Assembly: GCA_045617465.1 (NCBI GenBank)
Contig: JAZLIQ010000005.1
Coordinates: forward strand, 1 to 30,259
Direction: 5' to 3'
Length of the DNA: 30,259 nt
DNA from: Hennigella sp045617465
Lineage (GTDB): Bacteria > Bacillota_I > Bacilli_A > Mycoplasmatales > Mycoplasmoidaceae
The position numbers were made by a program, and so were the translations under genes. The notes below the pieces were generated by a model that worked only from the letters and a program-made list of their open reading frames with translations, had not been told where the DNA came from and made no database searches. This document shows, in pieces, positions 21,870 through 30,207 of this stretch. Each line of letters opens with the position of its first letter. Within the stretch, counting starts at the first letter, position 1.

Positions 21870-23171
21870 TTATGCTTCTACTCCTATGCAGAATGCAGGC
21901 GCAATACCTAAACCAGTGAATGATGGGAATGTTGTGAAAACACCACCATCATATACAACTCCGGCAACGGTATACATTCCTTCATACATGTTCTCTCACG
22001 TTTCTCTACTCATCAAACTGCTTCTAGCATCGTAGTCACCTAGATATGGTGATCTTGTTCAATAATTAGCTGGTTCATTTGTTCCAGCATAACATTTAAT
22101 TCTACATTCCATTTGTTCATATTCACCAGTTGGTTCACCGCGATTATAGAAAGTGTATGCTTCATTTTCAGCATCTTCAAATTCATCTGCATCTATTTGA
22201 GAAGGATCACCAGACTCATGAGTAGCTGTTCCATTATAGTCATTTAATTCTGCTCTACTTAATGGGAAGAAGAAACAGTCTGTGTCAGAAATGCCTGTAG
22301 CATCAGATAATTTTGTACCTCATTGGTTTGTGACAACTGTTTTTTTAGCGACTGGTACCAATTTTGCTGTAAGTGTTGGTGATAATGAATCTGGGAGTGC
22401 TTGTATTAATGGACTACCCTCTAAATCATTTAAATACATATATAGCAATGATTCTTCTCTTACATTATCTTCTGTGTCATCTCATCTATTGAAATAACCA
22501 CTTTGTTCGCCGTTCTCTGGCGGTACATATGTATCGAATGAACCAATATCAATAACATCAGCAAATTCAAATGTAAATTTAGCTGTGCCACCTACTGATC
22601 CTTCATCTTGTTCAATTCCTATTAATCTTACTTTAGCAAGAACAGGAATATCAGTATAATTTAACCCCATATATCTGATGTTTTGATCAGATAGAATTCA
22701 TTGATTAATTGCTTTCTTAGCTTCACTTTCGACACTGCCTGAATAGCCGCAGTAAGCTTTTGCAAATGGTATAAACCCAACTTCATCACATACTTTACAC
22801 AATGTTCCTCAACCATCTGTTGAAAAGTCAGCAGGTGGTGTATCTTCACTAGGTTCTTCAAAATTAGCGATTAAAGCTGTGTCTTTATCAATCATTCTTG
22901 TTGTATCTACAACATCACCCTTAACATCTGTTCAGTTAGTAAAGATGTAGGTTGGTAATGTTGGTTCTTCATAACCTTGTATTTCACCAAGCTTTGTTGC
23001 ACTATCTAATGGCAAAGTTATAAATCTTTGTCCATTAGAGAATGTTCCAGCATCTGTATACAAAGTTAAAGTTATTTTTGCATTATTGGTACTACAGCTA
23101 ACAGCAGGAAGAACCATTCCTGATATAGCACTAACACCTAATAATGGCATTAACAATTTTGTTTTTTTCAT
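21870..23171 (-). CDS. Lipoprotein D, paralogue of C
   Basis: A 433-residue lipoprotein starting at the ATG at 23171 behind AGGAG; an in-frame ATG at 23216 overlaps the promoter and leader hairpin and is rejected. The signal peptide begins MKKTKLLMPLL and ends LPAVSC (Cys26). The N-terminal repeat resembles the Listeria-Bacteroides type: GTFSNGQRFITL, EPTLPTYIFTNWTD, DKDTALIANF. A middle domain with PFAKAYCGY and AKFTFEFADVID follows. The C-terminus has FFFPLSRAE, ANYWTRSP and GLGIAPAFCI (DUF6273-like). Domain order and length match lipoprotein C, indicating tandem duplication and divergence. It is the first gene of the pair, with TATAAT and an unusual hairpin upstream. Adhesion or immune interaction is a guess. 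Confidence 0.85.
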
Positions 23172-23181
23172 TTTGTCTCCT

Positions 23182-23220
23182 GAAGATAGATATTTATATC
23201 TATCTTCCGTAGTCATTATA
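23182..23220 (-). promoter_or_regulatory. Lipoprotein D promoter and hairpin abutting the ribosome binding site
   Basis: On the minus strand TATAAT (23215-23220) is followed by a perfect inverted repeat of 12-base arms with 2 central bases (23182-23207), then directly by AGGAG and the ATG. In RNA it would form a stem of about 10-11 bp ending next to the Shine-Dalgarno site. It could be an operator in DNA or a translation-control hairpin. The spacer also carries TTTTTGGCAAAA (near 23239-23250), the same string that holds the rRNA promoter -35, but here it is 21 nt from the TATAAT. Confidence 0.6.
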
Positions 23221-23351
23221 TAGATATAAATTTATATATTTTGCCAAAAATTTTTTCCTCGTTTATTCAGTTTTTAAGCACCTTTATGACATAAGAAAAA
23301 ATATTTTTTAAATTTTACAAATTTTTAGGTGAATAAGTATATGGAGGTAAT

Positions 23352-24383
23352 ATGGCTTATTACGTTCATATCTTAGAAAAGAATAAACATAACAAAAACA
23401 AATATCATTATTTAGATCATATGACTACAGTAATTGATCTACATGAAAACTATTGAACATTTGCAATAGATTTATATAGTATCAATGATTTTAGTTTACC
23501 CGTTAATTCATTGACTGGTAACCTACAGTTACCATTTCAAGAAGTACAAAATTTAACATTTAATCTTGCTACAGATCAATCTCATGCAGATGATAATGTT
23601 GAATATAACAAAGAATATGCAAGACTATATACTGGAACATTCAATGTTGATATTAGTCAAAATGAATACTTTAAACAAGATTTAGAAAATGTAAGACTTA
23701 ATCTTGAATTAAATTTATTAATAGATCAAGAAGCAGCTCAAGCTGCTGGTGATGATGTGGAACAAGAGGCATTTGATGGTGTTGTTAGAGAAACATCAGA
23801 GCAAAGATGAAGCTTTGCAATGTACTACTCCAACACACATCTAATTGATCAATCTGACACTGTTGACAACATAACAGGCTACTCATTACCATTAGGTAAT
23901 GAATGTATGCCTATATCAGAACAAATTAAAGTCTTTAGTAAGAATTATGAAAGACAAGAATTTGCCTTTAATGATCTACTAAACATTAGATCTTCTGTTC
24001 CATTTCAAATTCTTGCTGGAAAAGTTAAATTTACTTATTGACTAGAATTGGAAACAGAAAGTAAAACATTAGAAAAGGTTCTAATATTAAGTCATAGTCC
24101 TACAGGGTCGACAACTGTATCATTAGATGATAATACTTTCTTTGATTATGAAAAGAATGAAGTGTGTTTTGACCCTATTGGAGTAAAAGGATTCTATATT
24201 CCCAAATATTCACATGGATATTATGATGTGGAGCTACAAGTTTTACAAAATAGTGCAATAAGTAAATTTGTAATAAGAAACTACTTTAACTTTATTACAA
24301 ACCAAGAACAACCAACACTGAGTGTTGTTCATAAGGTGATTAATGATTTAACAGGTTATGAAAGGATATTAATAGATGATTAA
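23352..24383 (+). CDS. Hypothetical protein, 343 residues
   Basis: I do not recognise the family. The ORF is continuous when UGA is Trp (three such codons) and starts at an ATG 4 nt after a strong GGAGG (23343-23347). The protein has no signal peptide or membrane segment, is acidic and appears rich in beta strands (for example LQLPFQEVQNLTFNLATD and VKFTYWLELE). An acidic segment rich in Ala/Asp/Glu (EAAQAAGDDVEQEAFD) sits near residues 127-143. It overlaps the next gene by 8 nt (ATGATTAA), so both are probably made together. Context gives no pathway: lipoproteins lie on one side and pheT on the other. A cytoplasmic structural protein or mobile-element remnant cannot be excluded. Confidence 0.75.
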
Positions 24384-24831
24384 GATGTCAAAGAAAGTAA
24401 TTGGTGTGATTGCAGGTTCATCAGCAGTATTAATTGCTGGTGCTACAGTTACTGCCAATGTTCTATTAAAGGATGAGATTGGAAAAATACCTAATACCAA
24501 TCCTTTAAACCGTGATAAGAGTTATCACTATTTTTCAATTAGTAATGAAATTAAAAAAACAACAAACTTAAATAGTTTAATCACTGTTGTTCCATCACAA
24601 CAGGGAATAACTTACATTATTCAAGAAGAGAGGTTTATAAGCAATATAAAAAACATTGTGCAAGAAGCACTTAGTAAAGTCTCTACATTCAAAGATGATT
24701 ATTTAAGTTACATCATTGATTGTCATTACAAAATAAATACCAAATCCGTTTCTGTGGATTTGGTATGGTATCAACCTGATGCAAAGAATAAATTCTTTGA
24801 TCAAATAGAAATTATTTTACAAGCTGCTTAA
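24376..24831 (+). CDS. Hypothetical membrane-anchored protein, 151 residues
   Basis: Unknown small protein. Basic residues (MIKMSKK) are followed by one hydrophobic segment at about residues 8-31 (VIGVIAGSSAVLIAGATVTANVLL) with no lipobox Cys, so it is probably a signal anchor with a hydrophilic outer part of about 120 residues. The start at 24376 overlaps the preceding gene and has AAAGGA 9 nt upstream; a second ATG at 24385 is possible. Its last 15 bases overlap the convergent end of pheT. Coupling to the preceding gene suggests that the two products act together. Confidence 0.7.
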   Translation: MIKMSKKVIGVIAGSSAVLIAGATVTANVLLKDEIGKIPNTNPLNRDKSYHYFSISNEIKKTTNLNSLITVVPSQQGITYIIQEERFISNIKNIVQEALSKVSTFKDDYLSYIIDCHYKINTKSVSVDLVWYQPDAKNKFFDQIEIILQAA

Positions 24832-27147
24832 GTTTTCTATTTGTTTAGATATTACTTCAAGATCGTTTGTTGTAAATTGTCTTGTATCAACTAAATAATA
24901 TCTAACCGTATAGATCGTTTTGTTATCCTTACTAAAGATGTTAATGATTTTTGCATCAGCTACATCTTTAATATTTTTTATTTGATCAATCTTTTGGTTA
25001 ACTAAGTGAACATTAGCTTGATCAAGAATAATGTTTACATCTTTAGATATTCTTTGGAAAACGCCAAAAGAACGAACATTAAATTTAGATTTAGAATAAT
25101 CTGTTATTAATTTATCAATGTTCATTGATAAAGCATAGATTGGTTTATTGTTTAAATCATAATCTTTTAAAGCACTTGATTTAACTTTACCCATATAACC
25201 AATTATTTGCTTACCATTAATGATAGCTAAGGTTTCATTTTGGTAAAATTCTTTAATTTCAGCTGATTTAAATGTAAATGTTGTATTAAGAATTTGACCA
25301 AGTTGTCTTAAAACAGATTTGAAGTAGTTTAAGTTAATAGCTAATTTACTTCCAGTAATTGAGTCAATTACATATCTATCAGTTGCTAAAGCGGTTAAGT
25401 TTAATGCTTTGTTATCTTGTGTAAAGACTTTTTGCAATTCAAAGATAGGTTGTAAATCAAGTTTACGAGCATCATTATATTTATAAATTTTTAACATTCC
25501 ATCCATTAGATTCAAACGGAAGTATTCACGATTTGAATTACTTGACATAATTTTAACAGGTTTGTCATAACCAAACAAGTTAAACTTGTTTACACTATTT
25601 TTATTTGTTAAGTTATATGTCTTAACTTCAGTGAAATAGTTGTTTAAGAATAAATCTTTAATTGATTGCTTTAGTTCATATTCTCTGTTGTCAGCAATTG
25701 GCAACAAGTTATCATCGATTGCAATTGGTTTTAATTTGTTCATATCGATGATTTTTAAGATATCTTCAAACATATCTTCTTGAGTTGTTACATCAAGACG
25801 TCATGCAGGAGCTTTGAATTTTCTTGGGAAGAAGAAACTATTTTCATAACCCAATTTCTTCAAAGAAGAAACAACAAAGCTTTTGCTTAATGGTTCATGA
25901 ATAAATCAAGCAAGTGTTTGATAGTCTAAAGGAATACGGTTAGTATTTCAATTTTGTTTACATCAAACAACTTGTGATACAGGGGTACCTAAATATTTCT
26001 TAATTAATTCAAGAGTAATTAAGTTTAAATAGTTACTTAGTGGTCTAGATGCTTTTTTACTTGCATCTGTTTCACAATTCAATCTAATAGATGTAGTTCT
26101 AACTTGAGCAAAGTTGAAGTTTCCAACTTCAATCTTAGCTTTAGTTGTCTTGTTAGAAAGTTTTGTATTATTTGAACCAATAATAGCAGCAATTGATACA
26201 GGTTGTGTTTGATCACAAATCAAAACATCATTTGTTGCTAATGTATATGTTTTATTGTTTAAAGCAACAAATTTTAATTCACCAGTTGCATAACGACAAC
26301 TTAAATTACCTTGTAATTTGTCTGCATCATATACATGTGTTGGACAATTAGTTAATAAGGTAATTAATGCTAATCTGTCTAACAATTGGTTAATTGGTTT
26401 AATACCATGATTCATTAATTGCGCTTTAATTGATCATGGAGATCTCTTAATATGGTCAGGTGTCACCTTATAGTCTAAGAAAGACAAGAATGAACATGCA
26501 TCAGCATTAACTTGTAACTTATTACCTTGGCTTGGTATAGTTTTAGCCATTCCTTTAAGATCAAAGTTAAATCTTAGATTTAATTTGTTGGCAAGTTCAT
26601 AGCAGAATACAAGATATGAGTTTTCGTCATTTCTGTTAGCTGGAACAGTAATGTCATAAATAGTATCATCGTAACCAATTAGTTCAGGTCACTTATTTGA
26701 TCCAACTAATCCTTCATCTAACATGATGATTTCATCTTGTTCTTCATCAGCAACTACATTATCATTACCAATTAATTCAGAATAAGCACACATCATTCCA
26801 TTAGATTCCATACCATGGATTTGCTTTTTAGCAATTGTTACTCCATTAGGTAATTTAGCACCATCAAGAGCAACAATTACTTTTGCACCAGTTTTTAATC
26901 CACTAGCACCACAAACTATTTTATTAGTTTGTGTGAATGTTACTTTTACTTCGCACTCTGATAAATGTGTTCCTTCTACAGGTCTAACACTAACTAATTC
27001 ACCTATAACTACTTTTTCAAGTGGTTTACGCTTAGTAATGGATTCTACTTCCATTCCTAAAGCATTTATTGCTTGAACAAATCTATCATCGGTGATGTTA
27101 ACAAAATCAGGAATAAACTTTGTTATTAATTTTCTTGTAAATAACAT
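24817..27147 (-). CDS. pheT: Phenylalanyl-tRNA synthetase beta subunit
   Basis: Charges tRNA-Phe as an alpha2-beta2 enzyme with PheS. The protein is 776 residues (family about 800) and reads through many UGA-Trp codons, which break it into several shorter open frames under the standard code. The N-terminal EMAP/OB-like tRNA-binding region is present (VIGELVSVRPVEGTHLSECEVKV, CGASGLKTGAKVIVALDGAKLP, GMESNGMMCAYSEL). The B3/B4 editing-domain region follows (FNFAQVRTTSIRLNCETDASKKASRPL), and the C-terminal FDX-ACB-like end VRYYLVDTRQFTTNDLEVISKQ is intact. Its ATG shares one base with the pheS stop (TAATG). The 3' end overlaps the convergent membrane-protein gene by 15 nt. Confidence 0.96.
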
Positions 27148-28169
27148 TATCTAACTCCTTTCAATTGGTTTGTCAATCTAAAGTCATTATTATAGATATC
27201 TCTGATATCTTTAATTCCATACTTTAACATTGCAATTCTTTCAATACCAATTCCAGCAGCTAAACCAGAATTAACTTTTTTAATATTAGCTGCTTTTAAA
27301 ACATTCTTGTGTAACATTCCTGCACCAAGAATTTCAATTCATCCAGTGTGTTTACACATTGGACATCCTTTACCACCACAATTAAAACAACTTACATCAA
27401 CTTCGAAACTTGGTTCAGTAAAAGGAAAGTAAGACAAACGATATCTTGTCTTAACATCCGAACCGAAGATATGTTTAATTAATCCATCAATAACTGATTT
27501 AAGGTGATTGATAGATAAATTGTTCTTTACTCATACAATATCAATTTGACTAAATTGATGGCTATGAGTTAAGTCGTCGTCATCATTACGGTAAACATTG
27601 CCATATGATAAGACTTTAATCTCTTTGTCTTGATCATGGATAACTTCTGCAGTTGTAGATGTACAATGTGTTCTTAACATTTTATATCCATCAATATAGA
27701 ATGTATCCTTTGGGTCTCTTGCTGGGTGGGACTTTTCAATATTTAAACGATCCATATTATTTTCAATAGTTGTTACTTCATCACCTTCAACAATCTTAAA
27801 GTTAAGAGCTTTAAAGTATTCAATGATTTGATCATTGATAATAGACAAAATGGTTTTAGAACCTTTTGCTAAATTATATGTATCAATGTTTAAATCATAG
27901 TTTAGTTTGTTGCTTGATAATTCATTAGCACCATCTAGTTGAGCTTTTCTTGCTTCAAATAAAGCTGTTAACTCTTGGTTAAAAGCATTAATTTCTAAAC
28001 CAGCTTCTTTTCTTTGTTCTGGTGGTAATGCTTTTAATTGAGTATATAGTCCAGCAACATGTTGCTTAAAGAAGATGTTCTTATTTTCAATAAGCTTGCT
28101 TGTAACTGCTTGTTGTTCAAGTAATTTTTTGAATTGTTCAACTATCTCTTGTTTATTGTTGATAATCAT
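27147..28169 (-). CDS. pheS: Phenylalanyl-tRNA synthetase alpha subunit
   Basis: Catalytic subunit of PheRS, 340 residues. Class II motifs are visible: HPARDPKDTFY, LLRTHCTS-like LRTHCTSTTAEVI, GNVYRNDDDDLTHSHQFSQIDIVW (motif 2 region with Phe-binding residues), FTEPSFEVDVSC, and the motif 3 stretch GLAAGIGIERIAMLKYGIKDIR. A CFNCGGKGCPMC zinc-type knuckle precedes TGWIEILGAGMLH, as in other Gram-positive-type PheS. An N-terminal coiled-coil region (about residues 1-85) serves tRNA binding. The start is the ATG at 28169 with GAAAGG upstream rather than an in-frame TTG at 28196. It is preceded by a Phe T-box and forms a coupled pair with pheT. Confidence 0.97.
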
Positions 28170-28186
28170 TTGCTTTCCTTTCAAAA

Positions 28187-28373
28187 CAAAAAGCACACCA
28201 AATTTATGATGCTATGACCCGTTAGGGTGGTACCACATAGCTTCACAAATTAATGTGCTCTTAGATTCTATTAAGTTGTTTAATCAAGTGAATAGTTGGT
28301 TCTGGTTATGTCTGCATTCCACCAGCGCAGGCTCTCTATAATAGCCAATACGAGCCAACAACGGCTTGATCAA
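28187..28373 (-). promoter_or_regulatory. Phenylalanine T-box riboswitch
   Basis: Read on the minus strand. The Stem I base is ATCAAG/CTTGAT (28365-28373 with 28280-28288). The specifier loop contains UUC (28290-28292), a Phe codon, followed by A. Above it are the GTTGG/CCAAC helix, a GTA/GAA S-turn and TGGCTAT/ATAACCA. The distal part has AGAGAGCC and GGTGGAA. The antiterminator at 28211-28241 is GCTATG, a 7-nt bulge TGGTACC, ACCC, loop TAAC, GGGT, CATAGC. The bulge UGGU can pair with the ACCA end of uncharged tRNA-Phe. A terminator stem AGCACA/TGTGCT plus TTTTT (28187-28259) follows. It should raise pheST expression when tRNA-Phe is uncharged. The antiterminator helices differ from the usual AGGG...GCG consensus but keep perfect pairing. 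Confidence 0.9.
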
Positions 28374-28402
28374 TTTTTATGGTGTTAAATATCTCTACTT
28401 AA

Positions 28403-28433
28403 CTAAATAATTATATAAACATATAATGAAAGT
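28403..28433. promoter_or_regulatory. Divergent promoters for pheST (minus) and the Ntn-hydrolase (+)
   Basis: On the minus strand TATAAT at 28410-28415 would start the T-box leader about 30 nt before Stem I. On the plus strand TATAAT at 28422-28427 ends only 6 nt before the ATG at 28434, so transcription would begin at or next to the start codon and the mRNA would be leaderless. No Shine-Dalgarno site exists for that gene. Confidence 0.65.
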
Positions 28434-29714
28434 ATGAAAAAGAATAATAAAAAAATAAGCAAAATTATTGCTCCCCTAACCTTAGCTAGTGGATGCTTGG
28501 TAGCACTACCTGCTACTTCATGTGGTGGAACACATAGCAATGTTATACACATCGCTCCATACCTACATGAAATTACATATAACGATTACACTTATGATAG
28601 TGATTTCGTGACAACAAAAGATGCTGAAGCATTTGGCTGTTCATCTGTTAGAAAAGGTAATTTTTATGGACGAAACTTTGACTATGTCTTTAACGACACA
28701 CCTGAATTTATAGTAAGAGTCAATGCTAATAAAGAAAAGCATAGACATGCTTCTATTGGTATGGCTACCCATTTTGGTTTAAGAGAATCAAAGTTATTAA
28801 ATGGTGAATATAACAAGCAATTGGAATTAATTCCAAACATTACACTTGATGGAATAAACGATGCGGGTGTAATTTGTTCACATAATGTTGTGTCTATGGA
28901 ACCAGATGCAAAAGAAGGTGTTATTGCTGAAACCCATCCAGACAAACCTGATGCTTTCCAACTTCATCAATTGTTTGTACCTAGATATATTCTTGACAAC
29001 GCTTCTAGTGTTGATGAAGCTATTCAATTACTAGAATCTGAAGATTTAAATATCAAAGGTGATCTAGGTGGAACACATCACTTGCACATTATGATTGCTG
29101 ATAAAGATAGAACGGTTGTTGTTGAATTCTTTGATACAAACGATACTGATAAATATTTTAATGTGGTTGTAGATGAAAAAAAAGAAGACTCTACAGAATT
29201 ATATGATTTACCAATCATGACGAACTTCTATGTTAACAATGGTGAAAATATATATTTTGATAATGACAAGAAAAACGGTGTTGAGAGATATGAGATCTTG
29301 AAAGCCGGCTACAACAGTGTTGATTCGTTTGCTACTATGGAAGCGCTAATGAAAAAAGTTATATTCTCTAATTCATATCGATATTTCCATAATATTGTAC
29401 CTTTTGGTTTAACAATGAAAGATGGAACGGAAGATGTTGAGGGCGGTTTAGATTCTGAATGATATTCTGAATCCTTTGATTGACCAAAAATTGAATCAAT
29501 GCAAGGAGAAGACATTTCAGAGTTAGCACCAATCACAGAAGTATTTGATAAATTAAAACAAGATTATTGATTAGCTAGATTATTAGATTATCGTAACCCA
29601 CCAGAACCTAAGTTCTGGCAAACAACTCATAACTCAACATATGATATGGAAAATAAACACTTACGAGTTGTTGTTCAAGAACAATACGAGATATATTTCG
29701 ACTATTATTTGTAA
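28434..29714 (+). CDS. Lipoprotein with choloylglycine-hydrolase/linear-amidase (Ntn-hydrolase) domain
   Basis: A 426-residue protein with at least six UGA-Trp codons in its C-terminal part. The N-terminus is a lipoprotein signal ending LPATSC (Cys30; LASGC at Cys21 is a less likely lipobox). The catalytic domain begins with AFGCSSV (putative nucleophile Cys69), then GNFYGRNFDY (Arg80 and Asp83), DGINDAGV, HHLHIMIADKDRTVVVEFFD and MTNFYVN, in the order seen in bile-salt hydrolases, penicillin V acylases and related amidases. It would hydrolyse a linear amide bond outside the cell; the substrate (conjugated bile salts, acyl-homoserine lactones, N-acyl amides) cannot be told from sequence. It has a -10 box almost at the start codon and a strong terminator after it, so it is a monocistronic unit. 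Confidence 0.87.
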
Positions 29715-29718
29715 AAAT

Positions 29719-29746
29719 AAAAAACACGCGTTTGGCGTGTTTTTTT
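29719..29746. terminator. Bidirectional rho-independent terminator
   Basis: AAAAAACACGC-GTTTG-GCGTGTTTTTTT. It lies between the Ntn-hydrolase (+) and the tRNA cluster (minus) and fits both transcripts; it is 2 nt from the CCA end of tRNA-Phe. Confidence 0.92.
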
Positions 29747-29748
29747 AA

Positions 29749-29824
29749 TGGTGGTTCATCGCGGAATTGAACCACGGACACACAGATTTTCAGTCTGTTG
29801 CTCTACCGACTGAGCTAATGAACC
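29749..29824 (-). tRNA. tRNA-Phe (GAA)
   Basis: A 76-nt cloverleaf: acceptor GGTTCAT/ATGAACC, discriminator A, encoded CCA, anticodon loop CTGAAAA with GAA. It is the last gene of the cluster. Its ACCA end is what the pheST T-box bulge UGGU should recognise. Confidence 0.97.
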
Positions 29825-29828
29825 TTAA

Positions 29829-29903
29829 TGGCGGTCGATACGAGACTCAAACTCGTTTCATCCCCGTGACAGGGGGATATAATAATCCGTATACCAATCG
29901 ACC
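29829..29903 (-). tRNA. tRNA-Asp (GTC)
   Basis: A 75-nt cloverleaf: acceptor GGTCGAT/ATCGACC, discriminator G (the Asp identity base), encoded CCA, anticodon loop CTGTCAC. Separated from tRNA-Phe by 4 nt. Confidence 0.96.
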
Positions 29904-29908
29904 GTAAA

Positions 29909-29985
29909 TGGTTGCGGAGGGTGGATTTGAACCACCGGCCTTCAGGTTATGAGCCTGACGAGCTACCAAGCTGCTCTACTCCGCG
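29909..29985 (-). tRNA. Initiator tRNA-fMet (CAT)
   Basis: A 77-nt cloverleaf with loop CTCATAA. The first base C1 faces A72 (5' CGCGGAG, 3' CTCCGCA), the unpaired C1-A72 that marks bacterial initiators. CCA is encoded. The anticodon stem next to the loop is AGG/CCT rather than the classic GGG/CCC. Confidence 0.95.
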
Positions 29986-29991
29986 ATAACA

Positions 29992-30082
29992 TGGCGGATG
30001 CTGAGGGATTCGAACCCCCGCGTGGCTTGCGCCACCTCTCGGTTTTCAAGACCGAACCCTTCAACCACTTGGGTAAGCATCC
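29992..30082 (-). tRNA. tRNA-Ser (TGA)
   Basis: A 91-nt gene with the long variable arm of serine tRNAs (GGTGGCGCAAGCCAC region), acceptor GGATGCT/AGCATCC, discriminator G, encoded CCA, and anticodon loop CTTGAAA with TGA, reading UCN codons. Confidence 0.96.
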
Positions 30083-30127
30083 GTTATAACAGTGTCTTTT
30101 TAATTATATTATTAAACTGTTTTACTA
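30083..30127 (-). promoter_or_regulatory. tRNA cluster spacer with inverted repeat and possible promoter
   Basis: This is the longest gap in the tRNA cluster (45 nt; the others are 4-6 nt). AACAGT (30088-30093) and ACTGTT (30116-30121) form inverted arms, and on the minus strand TATAAT lies at 30103-30108 between them. It may be an internal promoter for the Ser-fMet-Asp-Phe half, or a processing hairpin. Confidence 0.4.
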
Positions 30128-30203
30128 TGGTGGATCTTGTAGGACTCGAACCTACAACCTACCGATTATGAGTCGGGGGCTCTAACCATTGAGCTAAAGA
30201 TCC
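30128..30203 (-). tRNA. tRNA-Ile2 (CAT, lysidine-type)
   Basis: A 76-nt cloverleaf with anticodon CAT but the body of the minor isoleucine tRNA: CGACTCATAATCG around the anticodon, and acceptor GGATCTT/AAGATCC with discriminator A, very like the Bacillus and E. coli Ile(CAU) genes. It should be modified by TilS to lysidine and read AUA. A methionine tRNA is the alternative, but the next gene already fits the elongator Met. Confidence 0.88.
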
Positions 30204-30207
30204 AACA

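Noticed and set aside
22661..22861. 66-residue minus-strand ORF inside lipoprotein D
   Set aside because: It is in a different frame from the lipoprotein, which continues through this region with good paralogue similarity; it has no SD or family.
23169..23216. Upstream ATG (23216) for lipoprotein D giving MTTEDRYKYLSSGDK before the signal peptide
   Set aside because: It would put 15 hydrophilic residues before a standard lipoprotein signal and would start within the promoter-hairpin region; AGGAG is placed for the ATG at 23171.
28217..28236. T-box-like AGGGTGGTACC on the plus strand, before the Ntn-hydrolase
   Set aside because: The match arises because the bulge GGTACC is palindromic. Stem I, the UUC specifier, the antiterminator bulge and the U-run terminator are all on the minus strand, before pheS.
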